Shown here piece after piece: positions 1 to 11,000 of a stretch of DNA of 64,000 nt. The translations under genes and the position numbers were made by a program. Under the pieces are notes generated by a model. It saw only the letters and a list, made by a program, of their open reading frames with translations. It was not told where the DNA came from and did not search any database. Each line of letters opens with the position of its first letter. The stretch's first letter is position 1. Source of the DNA: Archilochus colubris (lineage: Eukaryota > Chordata > Aves > Apodiformes > Trochilidae); contig CM041104.1 in NCBI GenBank assembly GCA_023079485.1, positions 3,721,676 through 3,785,675 of the forward strand, written 5' to 3'.

Positions 1-1390
1 CCAGTCTAGAGGGTTTAGGATCAAATGTGGCTTTAGCAGAGGTTGTGCATGTTGATCAGCCCACCCCACTTCTGATCCCTTTTTGTGGTCCCTGGCATGT
101 TCCTGCAGCACAATAATGTCACTCATCCTGGGTGTATTTATGTCACTGCACTCAGAGAAAAGTTTTTATTGATTCAGAAGACATCCCAGGAAGATGCTGC
201 CAGTAACCATCAGGTGTACTAATTGATTTGAAGATACTAGAGGACAGCTCTGTTGCTCATGACCCACAACCCAACAACTTCTGGGGTTTTCTTCATTAGC
301 AGGGAAGGGGCTGTGCCTACCTCTCATCTAACTTCAGCCCAGGTATGGAGCACTGACTCCTGGGGACCTTTGATAAAGAAAGTGTCATTCTTCCTACACC
401 CATCTCAAACTATCCCTGGAGGGAACTGTGTCTCAAATGCATCTTAAAACCCCTAAACATTCACTGGCATCAGGAATGAAGCTGAAAGGAGTCCAAAGGG
501 GCCTGCAAGACCAGACAGGGTCAGAGAAACCTGCCTGGCAGCAGCAGGCTGCAGAACTTCAGCTTGTTGGGCTGCTCCAGGAGAATGTCCAGAGGTGCTT
601 GTGGGAACCACAGACACCAGTGTGGGAAAGGCTCGTGCCTAACAGAGCTGTAACCAGGTATGTGCAGCCAGACCTACTGGCTGGTCATCAGAGATGCTTC
701 AGTGGTGGCTGAGACACTGCTGATTGAGTGGAGGTCATTAATTTCCTCAGGAATGTGCTCAGTTCACTGTTGCTCCTCAGCTACTCACCCAGCCCAAGGA
801 CACGAGCTGGCTCAGACACTGGTCCTGGGCCTTGTGGAAATCTGTGGGTCCAGTTCTCCAGGATGTGCTGTGCAAGGCACCACTGCAGATGATTGCAATA
901 GTCCTGTAAAGCTTGCTGCTTTTCCCACCTAAACAGACCCTGAGGTCTTTCTTGACCCTATCTTGATCTGCTTTCTGCCCTTTCAGACGCTGCTTTTTTA
1001 ATACCCAGAATTATTAGAAGCTGAGTGTTTCCCACAGTTGTCTGGCTTCATGAGCTTGTGGGTGACCTGACATCCAGATGAGCTGTTTTTTGGTTTTTTG
1101 TTTTTTTTTCTTTCCCAGTGTTCTCTTCATGTTTGTGATCCTTAAGAGGAAAATCCATTCAGTCTCACAAGGTTTGCATTGAGGAATAACAGCTTGGGCA
1201 ACATGAGGCATTCTGCAGAACAGAGTCAAGTTTTGGGGCAAAACCAGAAATACCACTTTTTGTTGGTGGAGTCCTCCAGGTCAGCTCTCCTGAAACATTG
1301 TAATGGATATTGCTCCCTCTGTAGCTCCCCAAGGCAGAGCCACTTAGGACAGTCAGGGTTAAGGAGTCCTACCTAACATAAGGAATATCC
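1..1390. other. Upstream intergenic sequence, no gene seen
   Basis: Only short open frames without recognisable protein motifs occur here. I see no splice-flanked conserved coding block, no CpG cluster and no recognisable RNA gene. It runs into a CR1 cluster at its right edge. Confidence 0.5.
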
Positions 1391-1740
1391 ATCCAACAAG
1401 GGCAGCTGAGCCTGAGGGACTGGATGCCACCCGGAGGGACCTGCAGAAATTTGAGAGGTGTGGCTGTGCAAACTTCATGAAATTCCTTAAGGCCAAATAC
1501 AAGGTTCTGCACATGGGCTGGAGCAATCCCAAGCACAAACACAGGCTGGGTGGAGAATGGAACTGCCCTGAGAAGGACTGAGGGGTGCTGGATGATGAAG
1601 AGCCAAACACAAGCCTGCAACATGAGCTGGCAGCCCAGAAAGCAACCATGTCCTCAGCTGCATCAGAAGAAGCAAGACCAGCAGGTTGAGGGAGAAGATT
1701 CTCACCCTTGACTTCATTCTTCAGTGCTGGGTCCAGTTCT
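1391..1740 (+). mobile_element. CR1 LINE fragment (older copy)
   Basis: The sequence follows the avian CR1 ORF2 3' region: phrases matching 'gaccTGCAGAAATTTGAGAGG', 'AAGGCCAAATACAAGGTTCTG', 'GGAGCAATCCCAAGCACAAA' and 'GCAGCCCAGAAAGC' appear in CR1 order on the + strand. It is 5'-truncated, carries indels and stops, and joins a second CR1 segment at about 1740. The boundary is approximate. It is a dead copy. Confidence 0.75.
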
Positions 1741-2496
1741 GCAGTCCCTAGCACAAAGACACGAATCTCACGGCCAAGTGCCAGGTCCTGCATTTTGGCC
1801 ACAACAACCCCATGGGGAGCTCCATGGGCACAGAGTGGCAGAAAGGGACCTGGATTGCCAGGAAGGTGAACATGACCCAGCAGTGTGCCCAGGTGGCCAA
1901 GAAGGCCAATGGCATCCTGGCCTGGATCAGGAACAGCGTGGCAAGCAGGTCCAGGGAAGGGATTCTGCCCCTGTGCTCAGCCCTGGGGAGGCCACAGCTT
2001 GAGTCCTGTGTCCAGTTCTGGGCCCCTCAGCTCAGGAAGGAGATTGAGGTGCTGGAGCAGGTCCAGAGAAGAGCAAGGAGGCTGTGAAGGGATCCAGCAC
2101 AAGTCCTGTGAAGAAGGGCTGAGGGAGCTGGGGGTGTTGAGGCTGGAGAAGAGGAGGCTCAGGGGAGACCTCATCACTCTCTACAACTCCCTGAAAGGAG
2201 GTTGGAGCCAGGGGGGGGTTGGGCTCTTTTCCCAGGCAACTCTCAGCAAGACAAGAGGGCAGGGTCTCAAGTTGTGCCAGGGGAGGTTTAGGTTGGAGAT
2301 TAGAAAGAATTTCTTTCTGGAGAGGGTGATCAGGCATTGGAATGGGCTGCCCAGGGAAGTAGTGGATTCTCCATGCCTGGAGATATTTAAAAAGAGACAG
2401 GATGTGGCACTCAGTGCCATGGGCTGGGAACCACGGGAAGAGTGGAGCAAGGGTTGGACTTGATGATCTCAGATCCAGCCGATTCTATGATTCTAT
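1741..2496 (+). mobile_element. CR1 LINE, 5'-truncated, with intact 3' tail
   Basis: This is the best preserved CR1 in the window. It matches the avian CR1 reverse-transcriptase C-terminal region and 3' UTR on the + strand (for example 'CAGTGTGCCCAGGTGGCCAA', 'GTCCTGTGTCCAGTTCTGGG', 'GGTGCTGGAGCAGGTCCAGA'). It ends with GATTCTATGATTCTAT at 2481-2496, the tandem tail typical of CR1. Residual open frames at 1812-2087 and 1885-2463 are pieces of the CR1 ORF broken by frameshifts, so no active protein is expected. The join at about 1740 with the preceding fragment may be an internal deletion of one element or a nested second insertion. Confidence 0.9.
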
Positions 2497-2868
2497 TGGA
2501 GAGTGTCCAGAAAAGGCTACAAAGGTGATCAGAGGGCAGGAACAGCTCTGCTCTGGAGCCAGGCTGGGAGAGTTGCTCAGTCTGGAGAAGAGCAGGCTCC
2601 AGAGAGAGCTTATTGCAGCCTTCCAGGACTTGAAGAACATAATTAAAATGGGCACTCAGACAAGAGGTGTTGGTTGTAAACTGAAATAGGGGAGATTTAG
2701 ATTAGATATTAGGAATAAAATTTTTATGATGAGGTTGGTGAAACACTGGGCCAGGCTGCCCAGAGAGGTGGTAGATGCCCCATTCTGAAACCATTCCGGG
2801 TCAGATTGGGCAGGGCTCTGATCAGCCTGATCTGATTGATGATGTCCCTGCTCACTGCAGCATCTTTC
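2497..2868 (+). mobile_element. CR1 LINE 3' fragment, diverged
   Basis: Directly after the previous CR1 tail, a second, more diverged CR1 3' region begins (GAGTGTCCAGAAAAGGCTAC, then the GGGAGATTTAGATTAGATAT and GGCTGCCCAGAGAGGTGGTA-like blocks, then a GATGATGTCCCTGCTCACTG block typical of another CR1 subfamily). It lacks a clear terminal repeat. The two elements are therefore in tandem, same orientation. Confidence 0.8.
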
Positions 2869-5800
2869 CCTGCTTTCTCTCTCTGGTGTCACAGGTTTCT
2901 GCTGGTAGTCTCAGCTCTTCTTGGTGGAGCAAGCTGGTGTTACTGATCTGCCTTCATCTGGCAGTTAATTAAGCTGTCAGTTTTCCCTTTAATCAGAGCA
3001 TGTCAGACCCATGCCAGGGGCTCCCCTCAGGAGAACTGCACTTTCCTGGCAGCATCAGGGATTGAAAGACATAGGATGGCCCATTGGTCTGCCTGCCACA
3101 GAGCCTCAGAGTGACTACATTCCATAAAAAGAATGGGATTGATGCTCTCCAGGGACGGGCATCTCAGGGTTGCATCCAGCTGGTTCATGCAGAAATCCCA
3201 CCTAGAGAACAAGCAGCTCTGCAGAGCTCTCACCTGCTTGGGGCAGAATATGCAAAGGGGTTTGGGGCTGCCCTGCCAGGCCCTTCCTTGTCCCCTCACA
3301 GCTCAGAGAACAAATAATCCAGTGCCAACATTGTCACTCTCTTTGCTGGTGGCTCCTAACCCCGCCACCAACTTGTGAGGACTCCATATGCCTCACAGTG
3401 CTACTGAGATGGCCCTGGTGCAAGTGCTTTCCGTGGCACCCAAACCTTGTTAGAGCTCTGCTGTGTGGTATCAGGCAACCTACACTTTGCCCTGGGTCTC
3501 AGGTTCCCTGCCTGCAAAGAGGGAAAATATTCCTTGTGTCCCAGGGCTGCTGAAATTCTTTCCACTGTAATCCTGCCCTGCGAGGTGTCAAGATGGGATG
3601 TGCCATAACTGTTACACAGGCCATTGATCTCTCTGATTTAAATTAAAAATTGCATTCCATGCCTCTTTTGTTCCTAGTTTTCCATCATGTGCCAGCTATC
3701 TGATGTTATGCCCAACTGTCTGAAGGTCAGCAGGCACTGACAGCATTTGGGTACCAGGTCCTGTTTCTTGGAAAGCAGTGGATGGAGGCTGTGGGAGGCC
3801 AGCTCATCTTCAGAGCTCCAGACGTGGAGGGATAAGGGCTCTGATGACATCTCAGTCCCAGGGACTTCTCTGAGCTTTGGATCCCACACAAACAGCCTGA
3901 AGAAAGATGGCATCAAGGGATGAAAATATTTTCTTTGAATGGAAACTGTTGCCTGGAGCTCTTGGAGGTGAAAAAGCCCAAGCCCTTCCCCTGTGTTCCA
4001 AAAATCCCAAATGTGTGAAAGGCAAAAGGTGTCCAGGAGCTCAAGGCCAGAAGCTGTGACCCCTCCCCTGTGGGGTGGCCATTTCTGCCAGCCTGCAGGC
4101 ACCCCCATCCTCCCTGTGGTCACAGCTTGCTCAGGGGGATGGAGCCGAGGAGCACGTAGGGAGCATCTCAGTAATCCCAGCTGGCAGCCAACTCCCAGAG
4201 CTGCACAAAGGGCCTTTTCATGCTCTGCATAAACAAGCGAGAGGCATGAAAGATTGTTATCACAGAACATCAGCACTAGCAGCAGCTCAGGCGGGGATTC
4301 CCAAAATAACCTTCTCCCAAAAACACACAGACATGCACATCCCTTTTACCATGCTGCTTGGGGTGTGTGGAATAAAGGTTTTGGGTGCTCTCAGGTCCTC
4401 TGCTGAAGCCTGTGCCCCCTGGGCAGGGCTGGGAGAGGCAGAGCAGTGTGCAGGACATGGGGGTGTGTGCATGGTGACCTAGCCTGGGAACTGATGGAGA
4501 CAGAAGACAACAACCACGAATGCCTTTGCTGTATCTGTGTGCTTGTAAACCCAGTGTAAGCCTGCTAAGAACTGGGGATGTTCTTCACTGGCACTGGTAT
4601 TGCAAGGTCTAATTAGCAGTTTGCTGTGGATTTTCAAGGTGGAGCTTTCCAAGCTTCTCTCCACTGGAGGAGGGTTCTTCTTCATACCTGTACCTATGAA
4701 GCTGAGCCCCTGGGTGCTCTCCTAGCTCATCTCTCTTCTCCAAGAAGGGACAGATTTCCATATAGAAATACAGCTCAGGGTCACTAGTGGGGAATTCACT
4801 GATCCTCTTTGCTTTCTATCCCACAGCACTAGGCCAGAGTGACTGCAGAATCACTAAGTTTCTAAGGGGAAAACTTGATGGAATAAAAGAGCTTGGAGGC
4901 TTTCAAGAAGATCTGGCAAGAGCCTGGTACTGGACTTGTCCTAACATTCAACCACAAAACACCTGCAATCCTTTTCAATTTATACCAGTCCCTGTTTATT
5001 TGTAGGGGTATTTGTGTTAAGTTCTTGTTTCAAGTTGACTGTGCTGGACAATGGGAATCTGGCCAGGAGATCCTTACTTGGGTTACAAAAATGACCAAAC
5101 TCCTGAGAGTGGGTTTCCCACAGAGCTGCTGGCCAGCAGTGAGCAGACTCTGCTGGCTCCTGCCCTCACATCACCCCTGTGGGAAGCTCCAAGGCCTCCC
5201 CTGTGAACCACTGGGCAGCAAAGGGCTCCAGTGTCCAATGGGCACATTGAGAGGCAGTTCCATCCAGCTGCCTAATGGTTCATTGTGATACATAAAACAA
5301 CAAACTTTTCTTGAAATATATTTGACTTATCAAAAAAAAATTTAAAAAAATTACTGAACAAAGGTCAACCCCTTTAAATTTCTTTAAATTCTTTAATTTT
5401 TCAGTTAAGCTTCTGAAAACCTGAGAGTCATACTCTCTCTTCCCTGACACCCTCTCTGCAGTGTGTGGCCAGAGCAGGTATCTCCATCCTTGCCATCACT
5501 GCAGCAGGAATCTGACAGGAATGGGGGAAAGCTCACCAGTCTGTTATGAATAACCAGTATATGGTCCAGAGATGCTGGGGTGATCAGTAGCTCACAGGTG
5601 ATTATTTTGCAAATTAATCTCTTTTCCCTATTACAGCGAGCAGAGGCCAAGTGAAGTGTGGGCACAGATTGTGTTTACTGTCTTCAGGATTGGTGAAGAG
5701 TTTCGGGTTGTAGCTTGGTGGTGACCAGAAAACAGTTGTGGCTGGGCTGTTTGCACCAGGACAAGAAGGGGAGGAAAGGATTCACTGGAGGAATTTCTTC

Positions 5801-7639
5801 CACACACTCTTTTTCTGGTTCCCTGGCTTCACTGTGGGGGTACTGGGGAACACCAAAGAGATCTGTGCTCATGACTGCCAGTGTGGTCACTCACTGACTT
5901 ATTTGATGCAAATTGACTTCAAAGTGAAATTAACATTTAGATTTCCCAGATTTCCTTTTAGACTATGACAGAACCTGACCCATTGAGCAGAAATAGCTCT
6001 TCTTCATTTGAATGATCTGAAGGATGAAAACAGTGAGTGTCCTCAGAACACTGCACAGAGCTTCAGTTGCAATTATTTTCTGTAACAGTACAGTGCAACT
6101 TTTCTCCCGTACAATTTCTCTACAAATTCAGCACAGCATGACAGGCAAATGATGTCACTTGCCGCACAACCACCCCTGCAGTGAGGCAAAACACTTTTTC
6201 AGCATTGCCCCTCAGCACTGAACAGCTGAGGAGGGCTGGAGGTGAAAACCATGTCTGCAGGGGGAAACTGAGCAGCCAGCTGAAATGTCTTTTATTGGTA
6301 AATGAATGTCCTTCCTCAAGCTTGGCTCCAGTGTAATGTTGTTTTGGGTTGGGGCTTTTTTTTGGTGTTTTTTTTTTCCCCCCAAGGGGTTGCTGCTATT
6401 TACCCAACTTTCCAGCTGGGCTTCTCTAAGGCACAAAGGGACAGGACCTGCCAGACTTTGTACAGAGAGTCAACAGCTCAGCAGGGGATTAGAGCCCACA
6501 GTCCTGCTGGCATTGCTGCCTGGGCTTGAGCCACTGGACCATGCAGCCTCATTTTTGTTCCTCATACTCTCTGCTAGGATGTGGCTTGTCAAGAGAAAAG
6601 CCTCAGTGTGGCTAATAAAGGAGGCACTTTATAAAGCACTGGAAAAAAAAAAACAACAACAAAACAACGGCCTTGTTCCAGGGCTCCACCACATCCGTGG
6701 TTGTTTGGGGTCAGGCTCCCCATGTCAATGGGAATGGCAGGTTTCCCCAAAGCTGGGGGAGAAGATGATGAGCAGCAGGCACAGAGCCCTGGCAGCCACT
6801 GCTACCAGAGAGGTGACTGTGTTGACACACTATGACCACCCACCCCAGGCCAGTCCTGGCTTGCAGGGAGCACACAGAGGCATCCAGGTCAGCCCATCCT
6901 TGTTGGAGAGTTCCCAGGTCTGCCCTTCATTGCTAGGGACCTGCCTTTCTTGGGATCCCTGCTAACTTCAGAAGACCCAGACAGTAAGTGATGGCAGATG
7001 CACTACATCTTTAAAAGAGTAAAAGTCCACATAAGGAAGTCCAGGGGCTCAAACATAATGCTTAGAGCTCTGCATCATGCAGATGCAGCAAGTGCCAAGT
7101 CAGGACTAGCCACAGGCTCTGGGAACAAGTAAACCAGACCCAGTACTAACCAGGGTATGGCATGTCCCCTCCGTGCTTCACTCCTTAGCACCTGCAAGGC
7201 AAAGAGGACTGAGCAGACAGCACACCTCCAGTCTCATTCCTCCTGTATAGAGCCACCGGTCTAACTTCCCCAAAGCTCTCCCACCTGGCCATAGCAGCCA
7301 TGGAAGCCATGCTGGGCACCCCTGCACTCAGGGCATCCCTGCACACCCTGCATCCGTGCGATGGACGGAGGGGGGTGTGGTGGAGCTGCTGCCTCTCCTT
7401 TTCCTCGGCATCTCCTGGAGGAAGGCTGGCTAGCCTGGCACACACTAAACACACAAGTCAGCTCACTCGACCTGAAGATCTCCTGGGACTCGCTAAGTGT
7501 CTTCCACATCCACAGCATTCCGCGCTGCGGGCAGTGGGCGGGCAGCCCTGGATACTCCAGGAAGGGTCAGCAACCCAAAGCCTGCCGACATGTCCCACCG
7601 TGGCAAAGCTCCTTCCTTGAGGAAGGAAACCTCGCTCTG
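2869..7639. other. Upstream intergenic sequence, no gene seen
   Basis: No conserved coding block or RNA gene is recognisable. There are AT-rich tracts around 5330-5400 and an A-rich run with CAA units near 6641-6665. Long open frames such as 3674-4276 (minus) and 6306-6965 (plus) show no recognisable family and no splice or promoter support. Confidence 0.5.
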
Positions 7640-7899
7640 GAGCTGCAGCTCGGGGAAAGGGAGGGAGGGGGAGGTGAGCAGGAGGCGGCTCCACAGAGCT
7701 GGGAGAGGAACGCGGCCGCTGCAGCCGCGCCGGGTAGAAGGAGAGGAAGAACGCAGGGACCGGGGTGCGTTTGCGTGGACCAACCCCAACCGATCCAAAC
7801 CGATCCGGACCGAACCCCCTGCCCCGCCGCCCGCGCCGGGCTCTGCAGCCCCAGGGGGCCCGGGGCGGGGCGACCGCTCCCTCTGCGCAGCGCCGCTGC

Positions 7900-8008
7900 C
7901 CGCCCCGCCCCGCCGCACGGCGGGCAGGCAGCAGGCAGCAGGCAGCGGCCGCTGGGGCGTGGGGCCGCGCCTGGGAGGCGGCGGCGAACCGAACCGAACC
8001 GAACCGAG
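7900..8008 (+). other. EPB41L1: Candidate noncoding first exon (5' UTR)
   Basis: A consensus donor, GAG|GTGAGC, sits at 8008|8009 at the downstream side of the CpG island. The stretch before it is CpG-rich and has GC boxes. The transcription start is not visible, so the left edge is nominal. It would splice to the ATG exon at 42530 or through an intermediate noncoding exon. A weaker alternative donor CCCAG|GTGCGC lies near 8060. Confidence 0.45.
7986..8005 (+). repeat. (GAACC)4 pentanucleotide repeat at exon end
   Basis: Four perfect GAACC units are followed directly by GAG and the donor GTGAGC. Imperfect related units (CCGATCC, CCGAACC) occur at about 7790-7816. Confidence 0.95.
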
Positions 8009-11000
8009 GTGAGCGCCGGGCAAAGGGGGGCGCGGGTCGGGCCGCTGCAGCCCCAGCCCCAGGTGCGCTGCCTGCAAGGGAGAGGCGGGCAGGGCTGCAG
8101 GCGGGCGCACCCACCCCTGCTGCGGGGGAAGCTTTTCCAACCCGGGCCTCCTCTTCTCGGCAGCGGTGGGAGGGGGCAGGGCGGGCAGCACATCCCGCAC
8201 CGTGTCCCACGTCACTGTTTGCCGTGCGGTGCGGCGGCTCCCGGCGGGGCCGGGGCTGCCCTCCCGAAGAAGCGGAGCGTGGGGAAGCAGCTCGGCGGGT
8301 CGGGTGCCGGAGCGGCCCCGCCGGGAGCCAGCCCCGGGGAGCCGGAGCCCCGAGCTACGCGTTGCCGTGATAGCGTTTAACTGGCGGGCTGTGATTTCAG
8401 GGAGAGGATTTACATTAGAGGGGGAATGTGGAGAGAGCCAGGAACAACTTGGCATGGATCCGCGCATATTTCTGTGGTTATTTTTGGAGTATCGTCATAT
8501 GGCAGGAGGTGGGCTCTGGAGGTACCCTTGATACCTCAGCATTTTCTCCATAGGCTGGTTACCCGGGAGATTGTACTAGAGGACCTGCGCGGCCCTTTTC
8601 TCTAGCAGTGCTTTCTGTACGAACCAGTATTTCTCTTGCCGCTTCTGCGGTGGTATTGTTTCCCTCCACATGCCCAGCCTTCAGCCCGTGATGGTGGGGA
8701 CCCTCCTGTGGACAAACAATGGGCTGGGTACATGTGGTTGAGTATTCACAATGTGTTGCAGGAGCAGGCAAGGCAAAAGCTGTGTTTGATTCATCTGTAG
8801 ATGGTGTGAGGTGACTCCTGATCAGCTCCTTTTCCACTGCCATGGATGAGGTGTGGCTTCTCCAGCATCCCCAGAGAGCAGCTCATGCATCAGTCTCCCT
8901 CCTGCACTCTTTCGCTCCAGCTTTCTCATGTTAGACTTATCCAGAGTGATTCTTCCAAACAACTCCAGGTGTGTGAAGCACATTGTTATCAAGGTGTCCT
9001 CCTTGGGGCTGTCTTGCATCTCTCTGGTTCCTTCGTGGCCCACTGGAGGACTCTTGTGTGCATCACATTCCTATGGCTGTGACTGTGCAACCTGGAGAGC
9101 TGTTCTGGTAGCCTTGCCCTTTTTGCCATTAAGCCAATTTGGAGCTGAGGGAAGGCTGGGTTTGGGTGATGATCTTTGCAAGAAAGGAACTACTCTTGGA
9201 TTTTTATTTTTTTTTTTATAGTCTGGTCTGTGGTGTGGTAGGCATGGAGCTAGTCTGTGGAGGCTCTCCAGGGTGCTCAGAGCTGTGCTCTTGGTGAGGA
9301 CCTTGGTTTTTGCTGTGTGCTGAGAAGCTGTGGCAGACCGTGGCTGTTGTAGTGTATTGCAAGTCCAGAACCACCCTCTTTCTGCCCTCCTTACACAGGA
9401 GTAACCTTTGTGTTTTATTTCAAAGGACCATGCTGTACCTGTCCATTAGGGGATGTGAGCCCGTAGCCCCTGCTGGGAGCAGAACATTTACATCTCTCTG
9501 CCTCTCCTCTTTGTCCCTTCCTTATGTCAGATGGTAATTTAGTCATTGAACCAGACATCACCTTTACCAGCAGAGTCCTGGGTCGTGCTGTGGGGGTACA
9601 GGTTGTCTGATGGTGTGGCTGATGATGGGCTAAACTTGGCTGCAGGTGATGTTCTTCCTCTGCTGTTTTGATTGATTGCTGACATTGTAGCTAGAACTAC
9701 GTAGAATTGTTATTTTTACGAATTTTTTAAAAAATCAACATTTCCCAAAACTTTTGGGGTGAGATGTTTTGTTTTAGAGACAGCTTCCAAAAAAGGTTTT
9801 TGAAGTCCAGTATTGTTGAGTGTAGAAGAGAGTGTGTGTTCCTGGCATGTGAAGGTTTTGCGACCTGTTCTGCCCAGTGCAGTAATAGAGCTTGCTGAGC
9901 CCTTTTTCTCCTGGGCTGCTGCCATCATTGCCACAATCACCTTCCAGGATAAATGTCTTCTGGCAGGTATTTCATGGGCAGCCAGGAGGGTGGTCAGGTC
10001 AGCTGAAGAAGTCACTACAGTGTGATAAGGGAAAACACTTAAAAATCAATTTCTTGCCCCCAGGTCAGTTGATCTCCCTGTTAAGCTCTGGGTGATGATG
10101 CCCTTGGTCCTGGTGAGGAGTTGGATCTCTCACTGATTTACAGAACAACCTTTCACACTCTTCCAGCAGCACCAAGCCCTCATCCTGTGTAGAATTCCTG
10201 TGCTGTGGAACTGTGTGGCTTTCATTCCTCTTATCTCTAGAACTGCTGAGGACATCTCTGTGTTACTAGGTTTTCAGAGAGACAAATAGACCAGTCAGGT
10301 GTCTGATTGATTTTTGTCCCTGAAAAAAGAAATCTTTCCCATAGCTAATTAGGATTCCTAAATTAGGAACATGCAGAGAATGACCTGTTGGTTAAAGGGC
10401 AGGGGATGGGCCTGGACATTCCCAGGCTTACTCCAAGCTTCCTACCCAGCCTTGTAGACATTGCTTGGTTGTCCTTTGCCTTAATTTTATTTGGCTGTGG
10501 ATCAGGGCTGTTTCCCTGCTGCCTTGGGTGACAGCTGGGATAGCAATGGGGAAGCTGGAGTCTGCAGGAGATGGGCTGAGTACGGGATTAAGCTTTGTGG
10601 CAGATCAGTGTGGGCGTCTTTAAGGCCTGTGTTTATCTATATAGTAGACTTTAGTGCAGTGCCTGTCACTTGGAGATCTGAGCTGAGTCTGAAGCTCTGT
10701 TTTAAGCATAGATGCAAAAGAAGAAACACAAAACAGTGGAGGTTTCCAAATCCCCAGCTGCTGGAAGCTTCTGTACAAGGAAGGCCAGTGCAGTTACTAA
10801 TTCACTCTCCTACAGCACCTGAAAATGTGCTGGTGCTGAAGCTGTGACAGTGATGACTGTGGCTTATTGTTGTCATTAGAGTAGTTGGGTGTCTCTGAGT
10901 CAGCAGGTTTTGATTTGCCACAACTGGGGCGATTGTACCAGGGAGACCTGTGAGGTTCTGGGATGCCAGGAGAATGGGAGAGCCCTGTCTGGCTCCTTCA

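Larger units (their letters stand above)
7640..8350 (+). promoter_or_regulatory. EPB41L1: CpG island, likely main EPB41L1 promoter
   Basis: CpG dinucleotides are dense here and rare on either side. GC boxes of the GGGGCGGGG type occur at about 7861-7871 and CCCGCCCCGCCCC at about 7900-7912. I see no TATA box, as is usual for housekeeping or neuronal CpG-island promoters. It lies about 34.5 kb upstream of the ATG exon on the same strand. No other gene start is visible between them, so EPB41L1 is the natural client. The direction is inferred from the + strand donor at 8009. The long open frames on both strands across this block (7361-8380, 7493-8467) are GC-rich chance frames. Confidence 0.75.

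Noticed and set aside
7361..8467. Open frames of 339, 324 and 250 codons on both strands
   Set aside because: They lie across the CpG island, where stops are rare. They overlap each other on opposite strands and show only Pro/Arg/Gly/Ala-rich composition.
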